Below the pieces are notes generated by a model, which was not told where the DNA came from, ran no database searches, and was given only the letters and a program-made list of their open reading frames with translations. A DNA stretch of 64,000 bases, from NCBI RefSeq assembly GCF_028771845.1, contig NZ_CP118270.1, positions 2,418,001 to 2,482,000 of the forward strand, written 5' to 3'. Shown here one piece after another: positions 36,929-46,675 of this stretch (positions within the stretch are counted from its first letter, which is position 1; each line of letters starts with the position of its first letter). The stretch is from Paenibacillus marchantiae (GTDB lineage Bacteria > Bacillota > Bacilli > Paenibacillales > Paenibacillaceae). Position numbers and translations under genes: made by a program.

Positions 36929-37900
36929 ATGCAGCCAGAAGGGAAGTCCGCCTTGTCGCAAAACCTATCGGTGTACACGATTCCGAACCGCAAGAAAAAT
37001 AAATTATGGAGAAGGATGATTCGAAACTGGGAGTTGTATCTGTTTATCGCGCCAGCATTTCTATACTTTCTGATTTTTCATTACGGGCCGATGTACGGCA
37101 TACAAATCGCATTCAAAAACTTTATCCCGACGCTTGGTGTTACAGGAAGCCCGTGGGTTGGTTTCGATCATTTTATCCGCTTCTTTAATTCGTATTATTT
37201 CTGGGATTTGTTATGGAATACCCTCAGTATCAGCTTGTATGAGCTGGCTATAGGTTTTCCACTGCCGATCATTCTGGCGTTAGCCTTCAATGAAGTAAAG
37301 GACTCCTTCTTCAAACGTACCGTACAGACGGTCACGTATGCACCACATTTTATTTCGGTCGTAGTCATGTCGGGTATGATCATTACCTTCTTGTCACCTT
37401 CGTCAGGCATGATTGTCAATTTGGTGGAGGCTCTTGGATTTCAGGCCCCTCAATTTCTGACGGACCCTGCGTGGTTCAAGACGGTGTACGTACTCTCAGG
37501 TGTCTGGCAGAGTGCAGGCTGGGGTACCATTATATACCTCGCAGCTCTCTCGGGTGTGGACCCTCAACTGCATGAAGCTGCCGTGGTGGATGGTGCGAGT
37601 CGGTTTAAGCGGATTCTGCATATTAACATTCCAGCGATCATCCCTACGATCACCATTTTGTTAATTCTGAATATGGGCAGTATTTTGGGCGTCGGATTCG
37701 AGAAAATTTTACTGCTGCAAAATCCGTTGAACATGGGTTCGTCCGATGTCATCTCGACATTTGTCTATCGGTCCGGTCTGGTCGATGCACAGTACAGTTT
37801 CTCCACAGCTGTAGGATTGTTCAACTCGGTAGTTAATGCGATTCTGCTGATTACGGTGAACCAAATTGCACGTCGCACCAGTGAAAACAGTTTGTGGTAA
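36929..37900 (+). CDS. Sugar ABC transporter permease, LplB-like
   Basis: The 323-residue permease has six spans and the EAA loop for ATPase contact (HEAAVVDGASRFKRILHINIPAI). The start KKNKLWRRMIRNWELYLFIAPAFLYFLIF with HYGPMYG is typical of LplB/YteP-type permeases, which serve complex oligosaccharides in Paenibacillus and Bacillus. AAAAGGAGG precedes the ATG. It is first in an operon of seven genes. No ATPase gene is present in the operon, so a shared MsmX-like ATPase would energise it. Confidence 0.92.
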   Translation: MQPEGKSALSQNLSVYTIPNRKKNKLWRRMIRNWELYLFIAPAFLYFLIFHYGPMYGIQIAFKNFIPTLGVTGSPWVGFDHFIRFFNSYYFWDLLWNTLSISLYELAIGFPLPIILALAFNEVKDSFFKRTVQTVTYAPHFISVVVMSGMIITFLSPSSGMIVNLVEALGFQAPQFLTDPAWFKTVYVLSGVWQSAGWGTIIYLAALSGVDPQLHEAAVVDGASRFKRILHINIPAIIPTITILLILNMGSILGVGFEKILLLQNPLNMGSSDVISTFVYRSGLVDAQYSFSTAVGLFNSVVNAILLITVNQIARRTSENSLW

Positions 37901-37916
37901 AAGGAGGGGAAAACAC

Positions 37917-38825
37917 ATGTCAACCGCGGTTAAGGAAAGCAGAAGCGATAAAGTGTTCTTATGGTGCAACTACATCTATCTGACGATAGCGCTCGTCATT
38001 GTGCTTTACCCGCTGTTATACATCATTAGCGCCTCAATCAGCGATCCCAAATTTGTAAGCTCCGGTGAGATGTGGCTGCTACCCAAAGGAATTACGTTTG
38101 AAGGGTATGCTCGCGTATTTGAGAACACCAACATCTGGATTGGGTACAAAAATACGATCATCTATACCGTCGTAGGTACACTCGTCAACCTGATGGTCAC
38201 TCTTCCGGCAGCCTACGCGCTCAGTCGCTCTGATTTTGTGGGACGCGGATTCTTCATGGCGATGTTTATGGTAACGATGTTTTTCAGCGGAGGGCTTGTC
38301 CCGAGCTACCTGCTGATTAAGGATCTTGGTATGGTGAACAGCATGTGGGCTCTTATTCTGCCAGGAGCTGCATCTATCTGGAATATTATCGTATGCCGTA
38401 CGTTTTTCCAATCGACCATTCCCAAGGAGCTGCAGGAGGCGGCCCATATCGACGGGTGTACCAACACCCGGTTGTTCATCCGAATTGTGCTTCCGCTCTC
38501 CATGCCGATCATTGCCGTGATGGCGCTCTTCTACGGAGTCGGACACTGGAACAGCTATTTCAGTGCCATGATCTATTTAAATGATTCCTCGAAGTATCCG
38601 CTGCAGCTCTTTCTTCGCCAAATCCTGGTACTTCAGGAGATGGCAGCACAGGGCGGTGGAGCTATCGATACCTCTTCAGCAACGGCGATGAATTCCAAAG
38701 CGGAAATTGCTGCGTTGGTCAAATATGCCGTCATTATTGTTTCAACCTTACCTGTGATTGCGATTTATCCATTCCTTCAGCGTTACTTTGTACAGGGTGT
38801 TATGATCGGTTCCGTCAAGGGATGA
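37917..38825 (+). CDS. Sugar ABC transporter permease, LplC/YtcP-like
   Basis: The 302-residue second permease has six spans, the family N-terminus (VLYPLLYIISASISDP), and the EAA loop QEAAHIDGCTNTRLFIRIVLPLS. It pairs with the preceding LplB-like protein. The ATG at 37917 follows AAAGGAGGGG at 7 nt. A longer frame from 37866 overlaps the previous gene and has no site. The C-terminus ends in the typical QGVMIGSVKG. Confidence 0.92.
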   Translation: MSTAVKESRSDKVFLWCNYIYLTIALVIVLYPLLYIISASISDPKFVSSGEMWLLPKGITFEGYARVFENTNIWIGYKNTIIYTVVGTLVNLMVTLPAAYALSRSDFVGRGFFMAMFMVTMFFSGGLVPSYLLIKDLGMVNSMWALILPGAASIWNIIVCRTFFQSTIPKELQEAAHIDGCTNTRLFIRIVLPLSMPIIAVMALFYGVGHWNSYFSAMIYLNDSSKYPLQLFLRQILVLQEMAAQGGGAIDTSSATAMNSKAEIAALVKYAVIIVSTLPVIAIYPFLQRYFVQGVMIGSVKG

Positions 38826-38867
38826 TCTTAAACCATAATCCACACTAAAAAAAGGGGAGTTGTCGTC

Positions 38868-40463
38868 ATGAAAAAGCTTCGCAAGGCTTCATCCATTGTA
38901 CTCTGCCTTACCCTATCCGCAGCATTGCTTGCAGCTTGTGGTTCCAATGAAGATGGAGGTTCTGCGACTTCAAATGTCGAAGGGGTCAAAAAAGAAGGAT
39001 TCCCGATTGTGGACAAACCACTTACGTTAAAGGTCATGTCCCAGGATGCGGGCGTTGCCGACTGGAACACGATGCCAGTCCTGCAAGAGATGGAGAAATT
39101 GTCAGGCATCAAGCTGGAGTACCAGCTTTCGCCGATCGACAGCTTTGAAACAAAGAAGAACCTGGTATTCGCAAGCGGCGATTTACCGGATATGTTCTAT
39201 GCTGCGGATCTCAAGCCAGCTGAGCAGGTTACTTATGGAACTCAAGGCATTCTGATCCCACTGGAAAAATACATTGATGAGGGCTACGCCCCCAATATTA
39301 AGAAGATTCTCGACGAAAACCCGGATGTTCGCAAATCATTTACAACGCCTGACGGACATATGTATGCACTGCCATTTATTGATACGGCTGCCGTATGGTA
39401 CAGAGGCCCGATGTGGTATAACGGGGAATTCCTAAAAGCACTTAATGTAGAGGAACCTAAGACTACGGAAGAATTATATACGTACCTGAAGCGTGTTAAG
39501 GAAGAAGACCCTAACGGCAACGGACAACAAGATGAAATTCCGCTTACTTCTGTAAAACTGGATGATCTCCGTATGTACTTCTTCGGATTCTGGGGAATGT
39601 ACAACGAAGGAATCTATGCGGATAAGGACGGAAAAGTTCACTATCCTTACCAAGAAGAAGGCTACAAAGGTTATCTGACGTTCATGAACCGCTTGTGGAA
39701 AGAAGATTTGCTGGATCATGAGACCTTCTCCCAAACCGGCGATCAGAAAAAAGCAAAAGGCGAAAGCAACAAGCTTGCGCTGTTCAATGACTACCATCCA
39801 TACTTCACACTCGGCGGCGAGCCTAGCACAAAACATCCGCTGATGACACCGGTGAAGAGTGAGATCGCAGACTCACCTGTATACGGTAAACACCCAGGCA
39901 TATCGGCACGTGGTACCTTTGCTATTACTAGCAGCAACCCGTCCCCTGAGGCAACTATGCGTTGGATCGATTATATGTACAGCTATGATGGGGCGACCCT
40001 GTTCAATCAAGGTCCTGAAGGTCTGCTGTGGAAATTCAAAGACAAGGAAAATCTCGTAAAAGAGTGGCTGCCTGTTCCTGGCGGCGGGGATCGTGAGGAA
40101 TATCGCGGTAAAATCACGCCGAACTATGGCATTTTGACACCGGGTATTAATGATCCGGATATAGCGAAAGGTCTTCGCACCGAATTTGATGAATGGCTTG
40201 ACCAGCAGAATCAAGAGAAGTTGGTGCCTATCGGAAAATCACCATTCCCTAACGTTTATTTAACAAATGAAGAGCAAAGCGAAGCGACCGCTTTATTATC
40301 TGATCTGGATACGTACGTCAAGCAGATGGAAGCGAAGTTCGTAACAGGCCAAGAGCCGCTTGAGAACTGGGATAAGTATATTGCGCAGATCAAAAAAATG
40401 GGCAGCGACCGTATCGTTGAACTGTATCAAGGGGCCTACGATCGCTGGAACACAGGCCAATAA
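38868..40463 (+). CDS. Extracellular sugar-binding lipoprotein, LipO-like
   Basis: The 531-residue lipoprotein has its lipobox LLAACGS with Cys24. It is a large solute-binding protein of the LipO/YtcQ type that goes with LplB/LplC permeases and binds long or branched oligosaccharides. The N-terminal lobe shows PLTLKVMSQDAG and FASGDLPDMFY. AAGGGGAG precedes the ATG. Ligand not known; the fucosidase and GH18 genes downstream suggest a fucose- and GlcNAc-containing glycan. Confidence 0.92.
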   Translation: MKKLRKASSIVLCLTLSAALLAACGSNEDGGSATSNVEGVKKEGFPIVDKPLTLKVMSQDAGVADWNTMPVLQEMEKLSGIKLEYQLSPIDSFETKKNLVFASGDLPDMFYAADLKPAEQVTYGTQGILIPLEKYIDEGYAPNIKKILDENPDVRKSFTTPDGHMYALPFIDTAAVWYRGPMWYNGEFLKALNVEEPKTTEELYTYLKRVKEEDPNGNGQQDEIPLTSVKLDDLRMYFFGFWGMYNEGIYADKDGKVHYPYQEEGYKGYLTFMNRLWKEDLLDHETFSQTGDQKKAKGESNKLALFNDYHPYFTLGGEPSTKHPLMTPVKSEIADSPVYGKHPGISARGTFAITSSNPSPEATMRWIDYMYSYDGATLFNQGPEGLLWKFKDKENLVKEWLPVPGGGDREEYRGKITPNYGILTPGINDPDIAKGLRTEFDEWLDQQNQEKLVPIGKSPFPNVYLTNEEQSEATALLSDLDTYVKQMEAKFVTGQEPLENWDKYIAQIKKMGSDRIVELYQGAYDRWNTGQ

Positions 40464-40496
40464 GAACAAGGACTCCAGAAAGAGGTGTGAACAAGG

Positions 40497-41783
40497 ATGC
40501 AGAAATGGTTTGAAGAGGCCAAGCTGGGAATATTCATCCACTATGGCATCTATGCTGTGGACGGGGTTTCGGAATCGTGGTCCTTCTATAATGGAAGGAT
40601 CTCTTACGAAGAGTACATGAAGCAGCTGGACGGCTTTACGGCATCGAAGTTTAATGCGGAGAAGTGGGCAGACTTGATTGAGAAATCCGGAGCCCGATAC
40701 GCCGTGCTGACAACGAAGCATCATGATGGTGTTGCTCTGTGGGATACGCAGTATAGTGACCTCAATGTCGTTAAGCAGACACCAGCGAATCGGGATCTCG
40801 TGAGGGAATATGCGGAAGCAATTCGGGAGAAAGGCATACATCTAGGGATGTACTTTTCGCTGATTGATTGGTCGCACCCGGATTATCCTAGCGTGTTTGA
40901 AGGTGGAAAGGTACCAGAGGATCTCAGCAATGTCAATCGGCATTCAAGTCCTGTAGATGGTGTTCAGGATCAGGAGAAATGGGAGAAATTCCTTGAGTTC
41001 AATAACCAACAGCTGCAAGAGATCATGACGAATTACGGAAAGGTGGATCTGCTGTGGTTCGATGGGGACTGGGAGCGAAGCGCCGAGCAGTGGAATCTGC
41101 CGGAGTTCAAGCATTACCTGCAATCTTTTAACCCGGATGTCATCATCAACTCCCGCCTTCAAGGATATGGGGATTATAAAACGCCAGAGCAAGGTATTCC
41201 GATTACAAGACCAGAGGGACCATGGGAGTTCTGCACCACGATCAACACATCATGGGGCTATGTGCCAACAGACCATAAATACAAATCGTTAAATCAGATC
41301 ATTCGGATGTTCTGTGATTGTATTTCAATGGGGGGCAATATGCTGCTGGATATCGGTCCGCGCGAGGATGGCACCATTGATAAGAGGCAGGAGGATATTC
41401 TGCTTGGGCTGGGAGAATGGATCCGAACCCATGAAGAGGCCGTCTTCGGAACGGGTGAAGGTATTATGCCTCGCTATTATATGGGGGGAAGCACCGTATC
41501 CGAGGACAGAAAGACATTGTACCTGTTTGTTTATGACGATCCAAAAGAGAATGTATGCATCAAGGGATTATGCAATAAGATCAAGAAGATTACTGTGCTG
41601 CATTCGGGCAAAGAACTTAACCATGAGATTCATGGGGGCGTGCCTTGGTTCAATATCCCGGGGACAACGTGGATCAAAATGACTCCGGAGGATACACATG
41701 AGCAGGTGACGGTTCTTAAGCTCGAATTCGACGAGGAACTGGAAATGTACGGCGGTTCAGGGGCAGTTGTTACTCATAACTAA
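40497..41783 (+). CDS. GH29 alpha-L-fucosidase (cytosolic)
   Basis: The 428-residue enzyme has the GH29 barrel. The start (WFEEAKLGIFIHYGIY) and RYAVLTTKHHDG are family hallmarks, and the nucleophile is Asp189 in LLWFDGDWE. Bacterial GH29 enzymes are often secreted, but no signal peptide is present, so the substrate is cleaved after import. The usual C-terminal beta-sandwich is present (about 340-425). A GAGGTG site lies upstream. The gene is 33 bp from the binding protein gene. The acid/base residue cannot be assigned from sequence alone. Confidence 0.9.
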   Translation: MQKWFEEAKLGIFIHYGIYAVDGVSESWSFYNGRISYEEYMKQLDGFTASKFNAEKWADLIEKSGARYAVLTTKHHDGVALWDTQYSDLNVVKQTPANRDLVREYAEAIREKGIHLGMYFSLIDWSHPDYPSVFEGGKVPEDLSNVNRHSSPVDGVQDQEKWEKFLEFNNQQLQEIMTNYGKVDLLWFDGDWERSAEQWNLPEFKHYLQSFNPDVIINSRLQGYGDYKTPEQGIPITRPEGPWEFCTTINTSWGYVPTDHKYKSLNQIIRMFCDCISMGGNMLLDIGPREDGTIDKRQEDILLGLGEWIRTHEEAVFGTGEGIMPRYYMGGSTVSEDRKTLYLFVYDDPKENVCIKGLCNKIKKITVLHSGKELNHEIHGGVPWFNIPGTTWIKMTPEDTHEQVTVLKLEFDEELEMYGGSGAVVTHN

Positions 41784-41789
41784 CATTAC

Positions 41790-41823
41790 GGGAGGGCATG
41801 CACCTATAGATGCATGCCTTCCC
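41790..41823 (+). other. Strong intercistronic hairpin between GH29 and CBM9-like genes
   Basis: GGGAGGGCATGCA (41790-41802) pairs with TGCATGCCTTCCC (41811-41823), 13 bp with one G-U, around an 8-nt loop. There is no T run after it. It may stabilise or mark processing of the operon mRNA. Confidence 0.6.
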
Positions 41824-41846
41824 TCATGAAGCGGAGAGAGAGCGAT

Positions 41847-42869
41847 ATGAACCAAAGTGGAGTACCTGAGCCGAAGATTGAGTATGCTCCCAAACATTAT
41901 ATATGCAAGCGTGCGCAGGAACCGCTGATGCTGGACGGCTGCGTAGATAAGGCGTTCTGGGGTGCGGCCGATTGGACGGAGGATTTCGTTGATATCGAAG
42001 GGGATCTTCGTCCGAAACCCGGAAAACAGACTCGGGTAAAAATGCTGTGGGATGACGACTATTTCTACTTTGCTGCCGAACTTATTGAAGATCAGATATG
42101 GGCTACGTTGACCGAGCGGGATTCTGTTATTTTCTATGACAATGATTTTGAGATTTTTATCGATCCCGACGGGGATACCCATCAATATTATGAGTTCGAG
42201 ATCAATGCGCTGAATACAGTATGGGACCTGTTATTGGTGAAGCCATATCGGGATGGTGGACCTCCGGTCAACGGTTGGGATATCAGCGGTCTTAAGACAG
42301 CCGTACATATCGATGGGGAGCTGAACACACCTGGCGCCGATAACCGAAAATGGAGCGTCGAGGTCGCGATTCCCTGGACCAGCCTAAAGGAATGTGCCGA
42401 AGGTAACCGTCCGCCAGCACCGGGTGAGTTCTGGCGTGTCAACTTCTCACGGGTGGAATGGCAGACTGAGGTGCAGGATGGTGAGTACCGCAAAGTGCTG
42501 AATCCGGATACAGGCAAACCTTATCCGGAGGACAACTGGGTCTGGTCGCCCATGGGTATTATCAACATGCATTATCCGGAGCTATGGGGATATGTCGTAT
42601 TTTCGGATGACGGAACGCATCAGCCCTTTGAGCTGCCAGAAGATGAACGAATTAAATGGGAGCTTCGCAGACTCTATTACCGTGAACGCAATTATTTTGA
42701 AGCCCATGGTGAATTTACACAAGATGTGAAGTTACTTATGGGTGAGGAATCGTTGATTTGCCAGCCTGTAATTGAAACGACCCGTAGCCTATTCCAGATT
42801 AGTACGCCTTCCTCGGATGGCACTACCTTAATCTGTATTCGGGAAGACGGAAAGCTGTGGAAGGAGTGA
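41847..42869 (+). CDS. CBM9-like carbohydrate-binding protein (cytosolic)
   Basis: The 340-residue protein has a CBM9-like N-terminal domain (about 15-215): LDGCVDKAFWGAADWTEDFVD, the IFYDNDFEIFIDPDGD block and the VEVAIPWTSL strand are typical of family-9-like domains. No signal peptide. The last 110 residues are unassigned. The ATG at 41847 follows GAGAGAG; an earlier ATG at 41814 lies inside the hairpin stem and is rejected. Such stand-alone proteins are often found with glycan lyases and hydrolases, but their role is unclear. Confidence 0.78.
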   Translation: MNQSGVPEPKIEYAPKHYICKRAQEPLMLDGCVDKAFWGAADWTEDFVDIEGDLRPKPGKQTRVKMLWDDDYFYFAAELIEDQIWATLTERDSVIFYDNDFEIFIDPDGDTHQYYEFEINALNTVWDLLLVKPYRDGGPPVNGWDISGLKTAVHIDGELNTPGADNRKWSVEVAIPWTSLKECAEGNRPPAPGEFWRVNFSRVEWQTEVQDGEYRKVLNPDTGKPYPEDNWVWSPMGIINMHYPELWGYVVFSDDGTHQPFELPEDERIKWELRRLYYRERNYFEAHGEFTQDVKLLMGEESLICQPVIETTRSLFQISTPSSDGTTLICIREDGKLWKE

Positions 42870-42876
42870 GCTAGCG

Positions 42877-45510
42877 ATGACCAGCCAAACCTTGGTGTTC
42901 TCAATGGATGCACAGTCCTTGGAGCGGATCGAGCAGAAGTTCCAGGAGAAGTTAAACTTTGCAGATACCTGCAAAGATAAACTGTTTCATGTGTTTCAGC
43001 AGCCATTAACTGAAGAAGAGGCATGGGCTTTGAAATATGTGTATGCCTACATGCCAGTGAACGACCTGGCTGATTATGATGGGGAACTGTTCCTCAGTCA
43101 TGTGCGTCGGGCACTGGACATTCGCAAGCGTGTGCCTTGGGGGGAGCGCGTACCAGATCATCTGTTTCTGCATTTTGTGCTTCCCTATCGAATCAATACA
43201 GAGAATATTGAAGATTTCCGTGGCATTATCTTTGACGAGTTGGCCGACCGGACAGCGAAGTTATCCATGGCGGATGCCATTTTGGAGACCAATTACTGGT
43301 GTCATGAAAAAGCGACTTATATTGGCAGTGATCTGCGAACGATATCGCCACTGACGATGATTCGAAATGCCCGCGGCCGCTGTGGAGAAGAATCCACGCT
43401 GGCGGTAGCCGCTCTTCGTAGCATCGGCATACCTGCCCGTCAGGTCTACACACCACGCTGGGCTCACTGTGACAGCAATCATGCTTGGGTAGAAGCCTGG
43501 GCGGACGGCCAATGGTATTACATTGGGGCATGCGAACCGGAAGCCGGATTGAATCAAGGATGGTTCAGTCCACCAGCCCGCAGGGCCATGCTGATTAATA
43601 CGAGAATATTTGCCGACTATCCGGGACCGGAGGATATAACACTCTCCGAGAAGGGATATACGGAGATCAATTTACTGGAGAACTATGCGCCAGCGCATAC
43701 CATCTGCGTGAAGGTGATAAATGAGCAGGGTGCGCCCGTGTTTGAAGCGAGTGTCCGCTTTGAGGTATACAATAGTGCTGAATTTTATCCGATCGCCGAA
43801 ATCAAGACGGACGCACAAGGAGAAGCTTCCTTTAAGACAGGTCATGGCGACCTAGTGATTCGTGCGGTTAGTGGTGGCAAGTGGGGTGAAATTCTATTCA
43901 AAGCTCAGGAAGTCGCTCATGTTGAGCTCGTGTTGAATTCGTTAGAGCAGCCATCAGGGATCTTGGATTTTGATATGGTTCCTCCTCCGGAAGGGGAGGG
44001 AGAGGTAGTGGCTTCGTTACCAGAAGAGAAGATCCTGAATCACAACCGCCGCCTGGAAGAAGGTACGAAGATTCGGAGTGGATATGAGGATACATTCCTG
44101 AGTGAGGAAGATGCATTTGCATTGGCTCATACAACTGGACTGCCTCCGGAGCGCGTACGGGATATTCTACAGAAGGCACGGGGCAACAGCCGCGAAATCG
44201 CTGCTTTCCTAGAGGGGCGTTCCGGTGAATTTGGCGAGTGGCCACTACAGTTGCTGGAGTCGATGAACGAAAAAGATTTGATCGACACTTTTCGGCCGAC
44301 ACTGGACGATCATCTTATAGGTTCACTCTCGCAGCGTGGACAATGGGCAGAAGAGACGTTTGTGAAGTACATCCTGTGCCCAAGAGTCTCCTATGAAATG
44401 ATGGTGCCTTATCGATCCGTATTCCAGAATGCTTATTCCGAGGAAGAAGCAGCGGCGTTCAGGGAAGATCCTTCGAAGCTTGTATGCAAGCTGGAACAGA
44501 GCTATTCGTATTATGAGGATCTCCCTAACCTGAAAGGTAAGGGAAACCCTGTAGGTACTTACAGCCTGATGAAAGGAGATCCACAGTCGCTCGATTTTCT
44601 GTTTGTCGCGGTGTGTCGCAGTTTGGGCATTCCGGCCCGATTGCATCCGAGCGAGCAGAAACCGCAGTATCTTAGTGACAAAGGCTGGGAGGATGCGGTG
44701 TTCAGTCTAACTTCTTCTCGAAATCAGGAGAGCTCAAGCTGGGGAATGCTGCAACTTCTCAAGGATTCAGAGGCTCGAGAGGATGTGCCGTCAGCATCCT
44801 ATGCGGAGAATTTCTCGTTGGCCCGTCTGGAGGATGGCGTGTACAAAACGCTGATTTATCCATATGGTCACACCGATATCTATAGTGATCCATTTGAGGT
44901 TGAACCGGGAGCTTATCGCTTAACGACCGGTATTCGTCTGAAAGATGGAACGGTAAGAGTCCGCTTCATTTACTGCACCGTTCGCGCCGGAGACACCACA
45001 GAGGTAGTACTGACTTATCGCGAGACAGTGGTAGACATCCCTGTGCTGGGCAAACTGGCAACCGGCAATGAGTTGACTCGTCTGGATGGTTCAGAGGTGG
45101 TACTGAAGGATCTTTTGGGAGCTGAGGGGGCCATTGCTGCTTGGATTGAACCAGAACGGGAACCGACCAAACATCTGATTCGTGAGCTGTGTGAGCTGGC
45201 TGAGCCGTTGGATAAACTGGGCGTGCCGATCGTGCTGGTGATCGGAGATACAGAATGGAGCACCTCCTTTGACTCTGGGGCTTATCCGAAGCTGCCGATA
45301 CGTACGATTTTTGTACGGGATTCCAGCTATGCGTCCTTGTCCGGTTTCATCTCGAAACCTGCCGCTCACGAAGCGGGCTATCCGCATCTGTTCGTGCTGG
45401 ATAATCAGGATCAAATCCGATACTCGGCCTCTGGGTACAAGATCGGTACAGGCAAGGAAGCTCTGCAGATTGCTGCTGCGATATTTCAATCATTGAATGG
45501 ATCGGAGTGA
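42877..45510 (+). CDS. Transglutaminase-like protein with Trx-like C-terminus
   Basis: The 877-residue protein contains a transglutaminase/cysteine-protease core with Cys169 in RCGEES and His202 in SNHAWVEAW. The usual third-residue Asp position reads ACEPE (about 218-222). A second, probably inactive core occurs at about 555-620 (GTYSLMKGDPQSLDFLFVAVCRSLGIPARL). The C-terminus (about 715-877) resembles a thioredoxin/peroxiredoxin fold without the CxxC. The gene begins 7 bp after the previous stop. The role is unknown; a peptide-amide or glycopeptide hydrolase is possible. No signal peptide. Confidence 0.78.
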   Translation: MTSQTLVFSMDAQSLERIEQKFQEKLNFADTCKDKLFHVFQQPLTEEEAWALKYVYAYMPVNDLADYDGELFLSHVRRALDIRKRVPWGERVPDHLFLHFVLPYRINTENIEDFRGIIFDELADRTAKLSMADAILETNYWCHEKATYIGSDLRTISPLTMIRNARGRCGEESTLAVAALRSIGIPARQVYTPRWAHCDSNHAWVEAWADGQWYYIGACEPEAGLNQGWFSPPARRAMLINTRIFADYPGPEDITLSEKGYTEINLLENYAPAHTICVKVINEQGAPVFEASVRFEVYNSAEFYPIAEIKTDAQGEASFKTGHGDLVIRAVSGGKWGEILFKAQEVAHVELVLNSLEQPSGILDFDMVPPPEGEGEVVASLPEEKILNHNRRLEEGTKIRSGYEDTFLSEEDAFALAHTTGLPPERVRDILQKARGNSREIAAFLEGRSGEFGEWPLQLLESMNEKDLIDTFRPTLDDHLIGSLSQRGQWAEETFVKYILCPRVSYEMMVPYRSVFQNAYSEEEAAAFREDPSKLVCKLEQSYSYYEDLPNLKGKGNPVGTYSLMKGDPQSLDFLFVAVCRSLGIPARLHPSEQKPQYLSDKGWEDAVFSLTSSRNQESSSWGMLQLLKDSEAREDVPSASYAENFSLARLEDGVYKTLIYPYGHTDIYSDPFEVEPGAYRLTTGIRLKDGTVRVRFIYCTVRAGDTTEVVLTYRETVVDIPVLGKLATGNELTRLDGSEVVLKDLLGAEGAIAAWIEPEREPTKHLIRELCELAEPLDKLGVPIVLVIGDTEWSTSFDSGAYPKLPIRTIFVRDSSYASLSGFISKPAAHEAGYPHLFVLDNQDQIRYSASGYKIGTGKEALQIAAAIFQSLNGSE

Positions 45511-45515
45511 AGAGG

Positions 45516-46541
45516 ATGACGAAATATATTGCTGCTGGTTATGTCGTCGATTCTGTTCTTCCCGACATGACGGATGAGGATCTGTTGAAGTTGACCCATC
45601 TGAATGTAGCCTTTGGACATGTCAAGAATGATGAAATCACCACCGAGCATTTAAAAAACGGAGAGGTTATCCGTAATATTAAGCGGAAGCATCCGAATCT
45701 AACGGTGCTGCTGTCCGTTGGCGGATGGAGCGCTGGTGGTTTCTCTGAAGCCGCCTCAACCCAAGCGGGGAGGGACAGCATGGCCGCATCAGCGGTTAGG
45801 GTGCTGGAGGAGTACCCTTTTGACGGGATCGATTTGGACTGGGAGTATCCTTCTTACGGTGAAGCCGGTATCGCATCCAGTCGTGATGACAAAAGGAATT
45901 TCACCTTACTTCTCAAGACGATCCGGGAAACACTGGATGCCAAGGGCTCCGAGGATGGCCGTCATTATCTGCTCACCATTGCGGCAGGGGCTGATCAATA
46001 CTACGTCGACGGTACAGAGATGGCTGAGGTGCAGCAGTACCTGGACTTTGTGCAGTTGATGACCTATGATATGCGCGGCGGTTTTCAGGTTCTGACCGGA
46101 CATCATACGAATCTGTATACGCCAACCGGAGATCTGTTCCGAATTAGTACTGATGCTTCCGTGAACCTGTTCATCCGTGCTGGCGTTCCGAAGGAGAAGA
46201 TCGTTATCGGCGCTGCGTTCTACTCACGGATCTGGACTGAGGTTCCTAACCGAAACCACGGTCTTCACCAAATGGCTGGTAGCACAGGCGGCTATGGTCC
46301 GGCATTTGCCGAACTGGAAGCGAAGTACATCAACAAGAATGGTTACGTCCGTTATTGGGATGAGGAAGCCTGTGCACCGTTTCTCTTTAATGGGTCGAGC
46401 CTAATATCTTATGATGATGAAGAATCGATTCAGTGCAAATGCGATTACGTGAAGGATCAGGGCCTGGCCGGCATTATGTTCTGGGAATACGGTTGTGATC
46501 CGACCCATCGTCTGCTGGGTGCAATACATCAAGGGCTTTAA
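45516..46541 (+). CDS. GH18 glycosidase (cytosolic chitinase/ENGase-like)
   Basis: The 341-residue single-domain GH18 enzyme has the catalytic motif FDGIDLDWEYP with acid Glu110. SVGG is near the third strand, and MTYDMRGG carries the Tyr that supports substrate-assisted catalysis. No signal peptide or binding module. It could cut chitobiose-type linkages, as chitinases or endo-beta-N-acetylglucosaminidases do. The ATG at 45516 is 8 nt after GGAG; a GTG at 45507 overlaps the previous stop. It is last in the operon and is followed by a terminator. Confidence 0.85.
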   Translation: MTKYIAAGYVVDSVLPDMTDEDLLKLTHLNVAFGHVKNDEITTEHLKNGEVIRNIKRKHPNLTVLLSVGGWSAGGFSEAASTQAGRDSMAASAVRVLEEYPFDGIDLDWEYPSYGEAGIASSRDDKRNFTLLLKTIRETLDAKGSEDGRHYLLTIAAGADQYYVDGTEMAEVQQYLDFVQLMTYDMRGGFQVLTGHHTNLYTPTGDLFRISTDASVNLFIRAGVPKEKIVIGAAFYSRIWTEVPNRNHGLHQMAGSTGGYGPAFAELEAKYINKNGYVRYWDEEACAPFLFNGSSLISYDDEESIQCKCDYVKDQGLAGIMFWEYGCDPTHRLLGAIHQGL

Positions 46542-46615
46542 GATGTTCCGGTAGGGAAATAGAAGAAGAGAGTTGGTTGCAAGGATCGGCTTGCCTATAT
46601 GAGCCAAAAACATAC

Positions 46616-46655
46616 AAAAACCTCCCCTAACCAAAAGGTTCTGGGAGGTTTCTAT
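46616..46655. terminator. Terminator at the end of the glycan operon
   Basis: AAACCTCCC (46618-46626) pairs with GGGAGGTTT (46643-46651) around a 16-nt loop. It lies between convergent genes and can serve both strands. Confidence 0.7.
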
Positions 46656-46675
46656 TTATTTTACGAATCCATCCA

